Positions 26,002-32,281 of a DNA stretch of 60,424 nt are shown here, one piece after another. This DNA is from Candidatus Eisenbergiella stercoravium (GTDB lineage Bacteria; Bacillota; Clostridia; Lachnospirales; Lachnospiraceae). The stretch is taken from the NCBI GenBank assembly GCA_019113175.1, contig DXHY01000009.1:1-60424 (forward strand). The letters run 5' to 3'. Numbering within the stretch: position 1 is the first letter of the stretch; every line of letters starts with the position of its first letter. A program made the translations under genes and the position numbers. The notes beneath the pieces are model-generated. The model was given only the letters and a program-made list of their open reading frames with translations. It searched no databases and was not told the origin of the DNA.

Positions 26002-26808
26002 TTAATCCACCTCTCCTTCTCCGGCTATCTGATTCTGCTCCGCCTCGCTTTTGTTCGTTTCCGTCTCTTTTTCTGTTTCTGCATATAAGTCCTTCAACAG
26101 ACTATCCTGTGCTTCAATGAACTCAGCAGCCTGTTCAGTACTGCCTCGGAAAACAAGCGCCAGATGCATGCCGCTCTCCGCTTCCAGTTCTGCAAGAATT
26201 TTTGCCTGATCCGGTGTAGCAAGAAGGGTCACAGTATCCGGCAGTTCCCTTTCTTCTCCTTCTTCCACTTTCTCCCCTGTATTGGCATCCGCCCCCGTGT
26301 CAGATGTTACGGCAATCACTTCCACGTACTGCAGTTCCGGCGGGATAACGGTTGTTCCCTGCATCTGGTAGTCCGGCGCAATTACAGACACGATATCTCC
26401 GCTCTGCAGTTTACCGGATAATCCTGCCGCAAAGGATTTCGGACTTACTGATATCGCCTGTTTTTCTCCATTCAGATGATACAGGTATTCGTTTTCAGCG
26501 GAAGGCTCTCTTTCCACTTTAGAAGACAGGATATAATCGCCCGGCTGAAAATCGGCAGTAGCATATTTTCCAGTCACATCGTCCACATTCCGTATTACAT
26601 TTTCCGGCAGGTTATAGGCTCCTACCTCTACTGTCTGCAGCATATCTGAGGTAATCTCATCCCCTGATCGAATCTCCCTTGCCACCCTCACAATCTCTGT
26701 CTTATTGCTGATAGCTTTATTAAACAGCGGCGTCACCGCAAAACAGATAATCAGGGACAGGACAATGCAGATCACGCCCAGGACAATTCTGTTTCTAAAA
26801 AGTTTCAT
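26002..26808 (-). CDS. cpaB: CpaB/RcpC-like SAF-domain protein
   Basis: 268 residues from the ATG at 26808 (AAAGGAGAGCAA upstream). Membrane helix at 7-27 (VLGVICIVLSLIICFAVTPLF), then a SAF/antifreeze-like domain (REIRSGDEITSDMLQTVEVGA, QPGDYILSSKV) and a second beta region (LSGKLQSGDIVSVIAPDYQM). The C-terminal 35 residues are Glu/Lys-rich. In Gram-negatives CpaB supports the secretin; in this monoderm it may contact the cell wall instead. Its stop adjoins the start of the TadZ-like gene. Confidence 0.85.
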   Translation of the reverse strand: MKLFRNRIVLGVICIVLSLIICFAVTPLFNKAISNKTEIVRVAREIRSGDEITSDMLQTVEVGAYNLPENVIRNVDDVTGKYATADFQPGDYILSSKVEREPSAENEYLYHLNGEKQAISVSPKSFAAGLSGKLQSGDIVSVIAPDYQMQGTTVIPPELQYVEVIAVTSDTGADANTGEKVEEGEERELPDTVTLLATPDQAKILAELEAESGMHLALVFRGSTEQAAEFIEAQDSLLKDLYAETEKETETNKSEAEQNQIAGEGEVD

Positions 26809-26828
26809 TTGCTCTCCTTTTTTGACAG

Positions 26829-26852
26829 GCCGACACCCAACGGATGTCGGCC
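26829..26852 (-). repeat. Hairpin in the leader of the CpaB-like gene
   Basis: GGCCGACATCC and GGGTGTCGGCC on the minus strand can form an 11-bp stem (one G-U pair) with loop GTT, 20 nt before the CpaB start and just upstream of its ribosome site. There is no T-tract. It may tune translation or stabilise the processed mRNA. Confidence 0.6.
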
Positions 26853-26858
26853 GCAATA

Positions 26859-26942
26859 TTACTCAGCGAATCTCTTCTTTATAAAAATGGCCAGTACAGC
26901 CATAGCGGTTATTCCACCGATAATAAGAAAAACTTTCTTCAT
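26859..26942 (-). CDS. 27-residue single-span membrane peptide in the Tad module
   Basis: A short ORF with ATG at 26942 and a near-ideal ribosome site (AGGAGGTCACT). The product is 27 residues: two Lys after Met, a hydrophobic segment rich in Ile, Gly, Ala and Val (FLIIGGITAMAVLAIF), then a basic/acidic end (IKKRFAE). It lies 9 bp after the prepilin peptidase stop and before CpaB, in a densely packed operon, and the strong ribosome site argues that it is real. It is too short for a normal pilin and has no leader cleavage motif. A small regulator or subunit of the pilus platform is a guess. Confidence 0.65.
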   Translation of the reverse strand: MKKVFLIIGGITAMAVLAIFIKKRFAE

Positions 26943-26951
26943 AGTGACCTC

Positions 26952-27362
26952 CTATTTGACAAAATAAGCAGTTATTGTTCCAGCCGCCAGGAACGGTCCC
27001 AGCGGCAAAGCAAGCCGCCCTTTCCTTTTCCGCACCACCCTGTAAGCTAATCCAAACAGCAGAAATAAGAACAGCCCAACAAGAGATGCCAGAATGGAAG
27101 CAGGCAACCCAAGTATCAATCCTGTTGCCGCCGCCAGCTTGATGTCTCCGCCTCCGATGCCGTCATCTGACACATATGCCACACATAGATAAGGCAGTGC
27201 TCCAAAGATACCAAACAAGGTTACCCAGGAATCATTTAGTACGGCCAGGCATGCAATCGCTACCTGCAGCTGGTCAGGAATCATCCTTTTCCGGATATCG
27301 TACACAGATACCAGCACCAGAAGCACCATCAAAAGGCAGCCCTGAAGGGCATTAACCGGCAT
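26952..27362 (-). CDS. tadV: TadV/CpaA-like prepilin peptidase
   Basis: 136 residues from the ATG at 27362, inside the end of the Flp-like gene; longer frames reach further into that gene. The two catalytic aspartates of A24 aspartic prepilin peptidases are present, in SVYDIRKRMIPD near 25 and in GIGGGDIKLAAATG near 80. There are about four membrane segments. It should remove the leaders of the Flp-like and TadE-like proteins. Overlap with the pilin gene suggests coupled translation. Confidence 0.87.
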   Translation of the reverse strand: MPVNALQGCLLMVLLVLVSVYDIRKRMIPDQLQVAIACLAVLNDSWVTLFGIFGALPYLCVAYVSDDGIGGGDIKLAAATGLILGLPASILASLVGLFLFLLFGLAYRVVRKRKGRLALPLGPFLAAGTITAYFVK

Positions 27363-27573
27363 AATTAAACATCTCTTCCACCCGCCTGACCAGGGTAGGA
27401 AGCACCGTATCATCAAACAGCGCATACAGTCCTGCCAGAAGCAGAGCTCCCAGGACCACTGCAATCAGAATCTTGATCGCAGTATCCACATATCCCTCTG
27501 CTTTTTTTTCCTTCAGTTTCTTCATGAGGGTTCCATTGTACCCCATAGCCATAATTGCTCTTGTCATCTGCAT
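27352..27573 (-). CDS. Flp/Tad major pilin-like protein (DUF6133-like)
   Basis: 73 residues, first gene of the Tad module, ATG with AGAAAGGAAG upstream; an ATG two codons in is also possible. The basic leader ends KKLKEKKAEGYVDTAIKI and leads into a hydrophobic helix (LIAVVLGALLLAGLYALF). The C terminus is short (PTLVRRVEEMFNYAG). Size and position fit the major subunit of a type IVc pilus. Cleavage before Tyr would leave Asp rather than the usual Glu early in the helix. I recall this family as DUF6133. Confidence 0.78.
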   Translation of the reverse strand: MQMTRAIMAMGYNGTLMKKLKEKKAEGYVDTAIKILIAVVLGALLLAGLYALFDDTVLPTLVRRVEEMFNYAG

Positions 27574-27625
27574 CTTCCTTTCTTGTCTGGAACAGCCATC
27601 TGGGCCGATTATCGAATTTTGGGCA

Positions 27626-27651
27626 GAAAAATAAGCAGGTTATTCACCTGC
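27626..27651 (-). terminator. Terminator-like hairpin before the Tad module
   Basis: On the minus strand GCAGGT, loop GAATA, ACCTGC is followed by TTATTTTTC. It begins directly after the YodL-domain gene stop and 62 bp upstream of the pilin-like gene. The stem is short (6-7 bp), so termination may be partial. Confidence 0.6.
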
Positions 27652-28197
27652 CTACAAAGTCATTTCCTGCTGCATTTTTTCGCCTTCCATATCCGGCTGA
27701 ATCTGTATCAGACCATACCTGTCCACGTAAAAATATGCGCTTCCTTCTTCACCACATTGCTCGATAATATCGCTGATCGCGATAGGATGGCCCTGATAGT
27801 CTTCCGGTTGCTCCATATGGTATATTAAATAGATTTCTTCCGGATTGTCTGCTTCTGTTTCTCCCTCATAGACGCATCTATAATTTTCCAGATCAGGATT
27901 TCCAAAGCTTTCCCGGAAAACATCCAGCGACAGAAACTTTATTCTTACATCTGCTTCCGGCCTGATCTGCCAGATACGGACTTTTTTCGGTTTCTTTTCA
28001 GGATCTGCTGCGGTATTCAGGAGACGATCATAAAGCCCTTCCTTCCACTCAATTTCAGCCACATGCTGTTTCTTCAAAAAATCTATGATTCTCTGGTTTT
28101 GGAAATTGGAATCCACATGTGCATGTTCGCCCTGTACCCTCCCAATCCGATTGCCATAGTACAGAAGGATTCCATTATCAATCCGGACTGCTTTCAT
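27652..28197 (-). CDS. YodL-domain mobile-element protein (DUF4316-related)
   Basis: 181 residues, ATG start. The C-terminal 100 residues match the YodL pattern found in clostridial conjugative elements: VRIWQIRPEADVRIKFLSLD, NYRCVYEGE, HPIAISDIIEQCGEEGSAYF and VDRYGLIQI. The N-terminal 80 residues are unassigned (ILLYYGNRIGRVQGEHAHVD). No catalytic motif. It ends the regulatory block just before the hairpin at 27626-27651. Function unknown. Confidence 0.65.
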   Translation of the reverse strand: MKAVRIDNGILLYYGNRIGRVQGEHAHVDSNFQNQRIIDFLKKQHVAEIEWKEGLYDRLLNTAADPEKKPKKVRIWQIRPEADVRIKFLSLDVFRESFGNPDLENYRCVYEGETEADNPEEIYLIYHMEQPEDYQGHPIAISDIIEQCGEEGSAYFYVDRYGLIQIQPDMEGEKMQQEMTL

Positions 28198-28206
28198 TCT
28201 TTTCCC

Positions 28207-28587
28207 CTACATCGTCATTTCCGGTCCATACTCAGGTTCCGCTGCTGTACCTGCTTTTGGCTGGTAGGATACCATCTGAGCCATGACATTTTCATAGGCT
28301 TCCTTGACCGCGTTATCCAGTGCCTGCCGGAATTCGCCCGTTACTGGAAAACAGACATCTTCATAGCCGTCCAATGTCTTTCTGGAAGGCATACTGACAA
28401 AAAGCCCGTCTCTTCCACCTTCCACAAGCTTGATCCCACGGACACCAAAGCATTTGCCTATGGTAAGCGTAGCGAGCGCTCTCACATTTCCGGACTGTCC
28501 CGGTGGAATGATAGAACTGATTCGCGCTTCAATACTGGGCATGTCTCCCCGCATTTCCTCATTTTCCTTTTTTCCCTGCTCTCTCAT
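28207..28587 (-). CDS. SpoVG-family DNA/RNA-binding regulator
   Basis: 126 residues, ATG start with GAAAGGAGAG upstream. The core IEARISSIIPPG, VRALATLTIGKCFGVRGIKL and FVSMPSRKT matches SpoVG, whose members bind nucleic acid and adjust expression of sporulation, envelope or competence genes. The C terminus is extended by about 20 residues. Copies on conjugative elements are common; the target may be element or host genes. It overlaps the upstream gene by 4 bp. Confidence 0.85.
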   Translation of the reverse strand: MREQGKKENEEMRGDMPSIEARISSIIPPGQSGNVRALATLTIGKCFGVRGIKLVEGGRDGLFVSMPSRKTLDGYEDVCFPVTGEFRQALDNAVKEAYENVMAQMVSYQPKAGTAAEPEYGPEMTM

Positions 28588-29081
28588 GTTTTCTCTCCTT
28601 TCCTGTCTCTATATGTGCAAAACACACATTGATCCTGTCTGTCATAAATTTCGATACGGTATTGATATTCTTTCTGCAGGCCAACATAAGCCATAACAGC
28701 CCTCCAGTTATCCAGATACACGCCATCAGTAAATCTTCCATCCGGCAGGAATACCACACCCCGGTAGGCTGCTTCTCTTCCATCCCGACAGCCATAGCAG
28801 GGAGTAATCCGGGATATCTGCAGCCGCGCCTGATCAGTCAACTCTTCCGGCCTGACAATTCCCATCACATCCTGTCGTTTTCCCATCACTACTTCCGCAT
28901 TCATCAGATCCACCAGTCTGATGGTGCCATCCGAATATTGGATATTTGCTCCCAGACCACCCAAACAATAAAAGATACGGCTTTCTCTGTCTGAAAAAGC
29001 ATGTTTCCGCAGCAGAACTACCTTTCTTTTGATTGACACGTGATCCGCATTGATACAATGCAGCTTATCATATATGCTCAT
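28584..29081 (-). CDS. Conserved hypothetical ICE protein
   Basis: 165 residues, ATG start with GGAGATCAGC upstream. It is a mixed alpha/beta soluble protein (VVLLRKHAFSDRESRIFYCL, GIVRPEELTDQARLQISRIT) with a CxxC-like pair (CYGCRDG) near 110 and another two cysteines near the end (CVFC). A zinc site is possible. No family recognised. It lies between an AbrB-like and a SpoVG-like regulator with overlapping ends. Confidence 0.65.
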   Translation of the reverse strand: MSIYDKLHCINADHVSIKRKVVLLRKHAFSDRESRIFYCLGGLGANIQYSDGTIRLVDLMNAEVVMGKRQDVMGIVRPEELTDQARLQISRITPCYGCRDGREAAYRGVVFLPDGRFTDGVYLDNWRAVMAYVGLQKEYQYRIEIYDRQDQCVFCTYRDRKGEKT

Positions 29082-29361
29082 GCTGATCTCCTGAATTTAT
29101 TAAAGTGGACAGATCCTGAATCAGGCCTAGCCTGACTGTATCGGGCATGGTTTTTATTGCTGCACGGACATAAGCCTCCACCGCATCTGCCGACTGATCT
29201 CCCACTTCAATCAGTTCTACTTTTTTAATCAGGATGCACCCATTCATAAGAACGAGTCTGATTATTCCACCACATTCTAAAGACGCAGCATCCCTTAGTT
29301 CTTTCGGTATGAGGATTCGTCCTTTTTGATCCATCAGCCTGTAATTCTTCTGTTCCTTCAT
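29068..29361 (-). CDS. AbrB/SpoVT-type transcription factor
   Basis: 97 residues, ATG start with GGAGAACGT upstream. The N-terminal swapped-hairpin motif DQKGRILIPKELRDAASLE (9-27) followed by GGIIRLVLMNGCILIKK is characteristic of AbrB-like DNA-binding domains. The C-terminal 45 residues are helical. Likely a regulator of element genes. It overlaps both neighbours. Confidence 0.82.
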   Translation of the reverse strand: MKEQKNYRLMDQKGRILIPKELRDAASLECGGIIRLVLMNGCILIKKVELIEVGDQSADAVEAYVRAAIKTMPDTVRLGLIQDLSTLINSGDQHEHI

Positions 29362-29744
29362 ACGTTCTCCTGATCCCTGTTCTTTACCGCCTCCCGGAGC
29401 TTCAGGATAGCATATCCCATTAGCACAGCTTCATCTGTTCCAGCCATGATGATCCCCGGCAATACACGAATGGATAATTTCGTATCCAGAGGAATTCCGG
29501 CTTCCTGCAGCAGCCGGTACGGCACACGAAAATCAGTTTTCTCTGCCGGTTTTGCAAGATCCGCTTCTGTAATCCTCTCTGGCGATATTACCAGATAGTC
29601 ATTGGCGGCCAGAAAAGGATTCGGTGTTAATATTGCCATCTGAAGCATATCTCCCGGTTTCTTCCCCAAACTTTCCAGTATGCCCGGCGGCAGAATGATA
29701 CTTCCATCATCCGCCACACAGCTTGTTATTCTGATCTTTTTCAT
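29358..29744 (-). CDS. AbrB-like DNA-binding protein
   Basis: 128 residues, ATG start with GGAGCAAACAG upstream. The N-terminal VADDGSIILPPGILESLGKKPGDM resembles the AbrB swapped hairpin with an insertion. A second region, RVPYRLLQEAGIPLDTKLSIRVLPG (about 71-95), could be another copy of the fold. It is directly upstream of the shorter AbrB-like gene, so the two may form a mixed regulator. Confidence in the fold is moderate. Confidence 0.65.
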   Translation of the reverse strand: MKKIRITSCVADDGSIILPPGILESLGKKPGDMLQMAILTPNPFLAANDYLVISPERITEADLAKPAEKTDFRVPYRLLQEAGIPLDTKLSIRVLPGIIMAGTDEAVLMGYAILKLREAVKNRDQENV

Positions 29745-30099
29745 CTGTTTGCTCCATCTCCTTTTTGATCAGCGTGCAAAATTCCTGAACCTCTTCCCCT
29801 GTCGCATGAATCTCTGCCTTCTCTATCTGCAGAACCAGGTCAGCGATTCTGGAACACTCTTCTGTCAAATCCTTCATTCTTGCGCCTGGATTATATCCAC
29901 CGCATGTACGGATATACCCTTTCACCAGACAGTCATACAAACCACTGCAACGGTTCAATTTCAGGGAAAAATACAGGCCCACCATACAATCATCAGTCAT
30001 CCGGACTACCGGCATATCATCCCAGCCAATCTGAAGGCACTGTTTTCCTTCCGTTTTTTCTTCGATCAGCCTTTTGGCCCATAGCAGCTTTTCATTCAT
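29707..30099 (-). CDS. Hypothetical ICE protein
   Basis: 130 residues from the ATG at 30099, which overlaps the methylase stop (GGATGAATGA) and lies 8-9 nt after GGAGGTG. It is helical and cysteine-containing (RCSGLYDCLVKGYIRTCGG), with an acidic C terminus. No family recognised. A longer frame upstream lies wholly inside the methylase gene and is unlikely. Confidence 0.6.
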   Translation of the reverse strand: MNEKLLWAKRLIEEKTEGKQCLQIGWDDMPVVRMTDDCMVGLYFSLKLNRCSGLYDCLVKGYIRTCGGYNPGARMKDLTEECSRIADLVLQIEKAEIHATGEEVQEFCTLIKKEMEQTDEKDQNNKLCGG

Positions 30100-31027
30100 C
30101 CATGTCACCTCCCATAAATTCCGGGCCAAACAGGGACAACTGCCTGGGGCCTGCCAATGCCCTTTCCTGCGGGTCATAATTGGTAATGATCAACTCTGCA
30201 TACTCACTTCCGGCATCGTAGCGCTGCATCATGTTACTTGAACGCACTACAGGGGTAATATAATAGTTCTGATACAGATCCCGGATAAAATCACAGTCAT
30301 TGTAGCTTAGCATCCATTTCCCCTGTATCTGTTCCAGTGTATTTTTCAGCCGATAATGGTCTTCCCTTGGAAATTCCACCTCATAGCATTCTGCGCCGAA
30401 ATAGGGAGGATCACAATAAAAAAAAGCGCCGGGCCTGTCGTAATGACGGATCAGCGTTTCAAAATCCTGATTTTCTATTACCGTACTGGCCAGACGTCTG
30501 GATGCCTGGCTGATCAGTGCAAAGAATTTTCTGATATCACATGGCTGGCAGCTAAATGTTCTGGCATCGCTGCCATAGCTGTAACGAAGCATTTTGTAAA
30601 AAGCAACGGCCTTTCTCAGATTAGACGGCTTTGCATTTTCCTTCAGGATAGACTCGATGTCTTCAAAGTCCGCCTCCGGAAGGTTATGCTGTGCCAGAAC
30701 TAATTCCTGATTCAGGAAAGAGTCGTCATATTCTCCTTTATTCAAGAAGTGTCGGATTGCATAAAATTCATCCCGGCTGTTAAGAGGCAGAAATCCCAAA
30801 TATTGTAGGAATTCCCATGTTCTGTGTTTTACGCAGAAAAATAAATTTGTCAGGTTTGAATTATAATCGTTATACACCTCCATTAATCCATCCGGCTGTC
30901 TGCCAAACAGAACCCACGCTGCGCCACCAAACACCTCGATATATCTGGTATATTGCGCAGGCATCCGTCTGTAAATTTCATCACGGAGAGCCTTTTTGCC
31001 TCCTACCCAGGCCAGAAAACTGTTTAT
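30092..31027 (-). CDS. Dam-type (D12 class) adenine-N6 DNA methyltransferase
   Basis: About 311 residues if read from 31027. The catalytic motif DPPY is in AFFYCDPPYFGAECY, and SAM-binding motif I AWVGGK lies at the very N terminus (NSFLAWVGGKKALRDEI), followed by YTRYIEVFGGAAWVLFG. The first ATG in frame (30964) would delete motif I. The only frame position 7 nt after the strong ribosome site GGAGG is an ATA codon at 31025-31027, so translation may start at ATA, or the ATG was lost. The enzyme probably methylates element DNA against restriction. It lies next to an ArdA-like gene. Confidence 0.82.
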   Translation of the reverse strand: MNSFLAWVGGKKALRDEIYRRMPAQYTRYIEVFGGAAWVLFGRQPDGLMEVYNDYNSNLTNLFFCVKHRTWEFLQYLGFLPLNSRDEFYAIRHFLNKGEYDDSFLNQELVLAQHNLPEADFEDIESILKENAKPSNLRKAVAFYKMLRYSYGSDARTFSCQPCDIRKFFALISQASRRLASTVIENQDFETLIRHYDRPGAFFYCDPPYFGAECYEVEFPREDHYRLKNTLEQIQGKWMLSYNDCDFIRDLYQNYYITPVVRSSNMMQRYDAGSEYAELIITNYDPQERALAGPRQLSLFGPEFMGGDMDE

Positions 31028-31038
31028 GCTATCCCCTC

Positions 31039-32205
31039 CTATCCAAAAATCATTTGCAAAGCAGTATTTTCCATTTCCTGTTCCTGCTTCTGATCCATTT
31101 TTTTATGAACAATTCCATAGCGCGTCTTTTTCATGTTCACACCATTCAATTTTGCCTCGATATACCACGCATAGTCTGCATCCTGCAGCTTAAGTTTTCC
31201 CGGAGCGATTCCAAACTTTACAAAATACTCACGTCCCAATTCGGCCAGATTGATTGGACGCTGGCAGAAATCATATTGGTCCAGCATATCAATCAGCGAA
31301 AATGCCTCTTCTGCCGTTTTACATTCACTGTATTCAAGCACTGCCTTATATTTGACGAGCTGTTCTCTGCTCATTCGGTTTATTTTTCCTGCCATCTCAT
31401 TCAGATAGCTGAACACCATATCCCCATAAGATAACTGATCCAAAACCGGTATAAAACACCGCACAGATAAAATCTCTCCAGCGTTCATATCTTCAACCCG
31501 TAAAGCCAGACATGCCTTCTCCAGCGTTTTCTCGCTACAGGGTAGTTTAATCCATAAGGAAATTCCAGCCTCCTGGTCCTCCATCTCCACAGAAAAAATG
31601 GACGATTCCCGATCTGTATTCTCCAGAGATACTGTGTTATGAATCTCTTCCCATTCAGACACGCTGATGGAGTAATATCCATCCTGGCTGTAAAATCCAT
31701 TCTCCTGCTTCCTTATATATTCTCCTATCTTTTCGTAACTCAAAAACGGTAACGCCTCATCTGGTATTTGTTCCATCCAGGGCATCATCTGCGCTTCTAA
31801 GGCGATTTCACCGAGACTTTTATCGTCATACACACCGGGGTGAAATTCCATCTTATTCATATTTGCAAAGGCATCAATAAACACACCTACAGGTAAGGTT
31901 TTTACTTCGTCTGTTATTTTAAGTGAAATCATTTCATCATATATATGATCTTCTTCCTCTGTTATTTGCTGCATATGTCTGGCTATATAATTGATTTCTT
32001 CAATTTTACAATCTGACAGATTGAGATACTTTTTTAAAACATAACCACAATCACCCAAATCGGCGATTCGATATGAGTCGCGCTCTGTCACCCTGGCCTG
32101 ATCCAATGCATCCTGAATTTGCCTGTCTGAAGCAGGCAGCACTAATTTACATCCCTTATAATCCGGATTATTTTCATATCCCTGTGCCATCAGCCATGCC
32201 CACAT
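31039..32205 (-). CDS. ArdA-like antirestriction protein, second copy
   Basis: 388 residues, ATG start with AAAGGAGACAGATT upstream. The N-terminal part is acidic and divergent. The C-terminal part (about 285-375) shares the layout of the protein at 9961-11070: EQLVKYKAVLEYSECKTAEEA, DMLDQYDFCQRPINLAELG, REYFVKFGIAPG and a terminal KTRYGIVHK. This pattern is typical of ArdA-like DNA mimics. It adjoins the Dam-type methylase, giving two lines of restriction defence. The assignment needs a profile search. Confidence 0.6.
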   Translation of the reverse strand: MWAWLMAQGYENNPDYKGCKLVLPASDRQIQDALDQARVTERDSYRIADLGDCGYVLKKYLNLSDCKIEEINYIARHMQQITEEEDHIYDEMISLKITDEVKTLPVGVFIDAFANMNKMEFHPGVYDDKSLGEIALEAQMMPWMEQIPDEALPFLSYEKIGEYIRKQENGFYSQDGYYSISVSEWEEIHNTVSLENTDRESSIFSVEMEDQEAGISLWIKLPCSEKTLEKACLALRVEDMNAGEILSVRCFIPVLDQLSYGDMVFSYLNEMAGKINRMSREQLVKYKAVLEYSECKTAEEAFSLIDMLDQYDFCQRPINLAELGREYFVKFGIAPGKLKLQDADYAWYIEAKLNGVNMKKTRYGIVHKKMDQKQEQEMENTALQMIFG

Positions 32206-32281
32206 AATCTGTCTCCTTTAAAGCCGGGAGCAGGAATGCCGTGATATATACTATTTTTTCATTCTGCCCCCGGCGCTTCTC

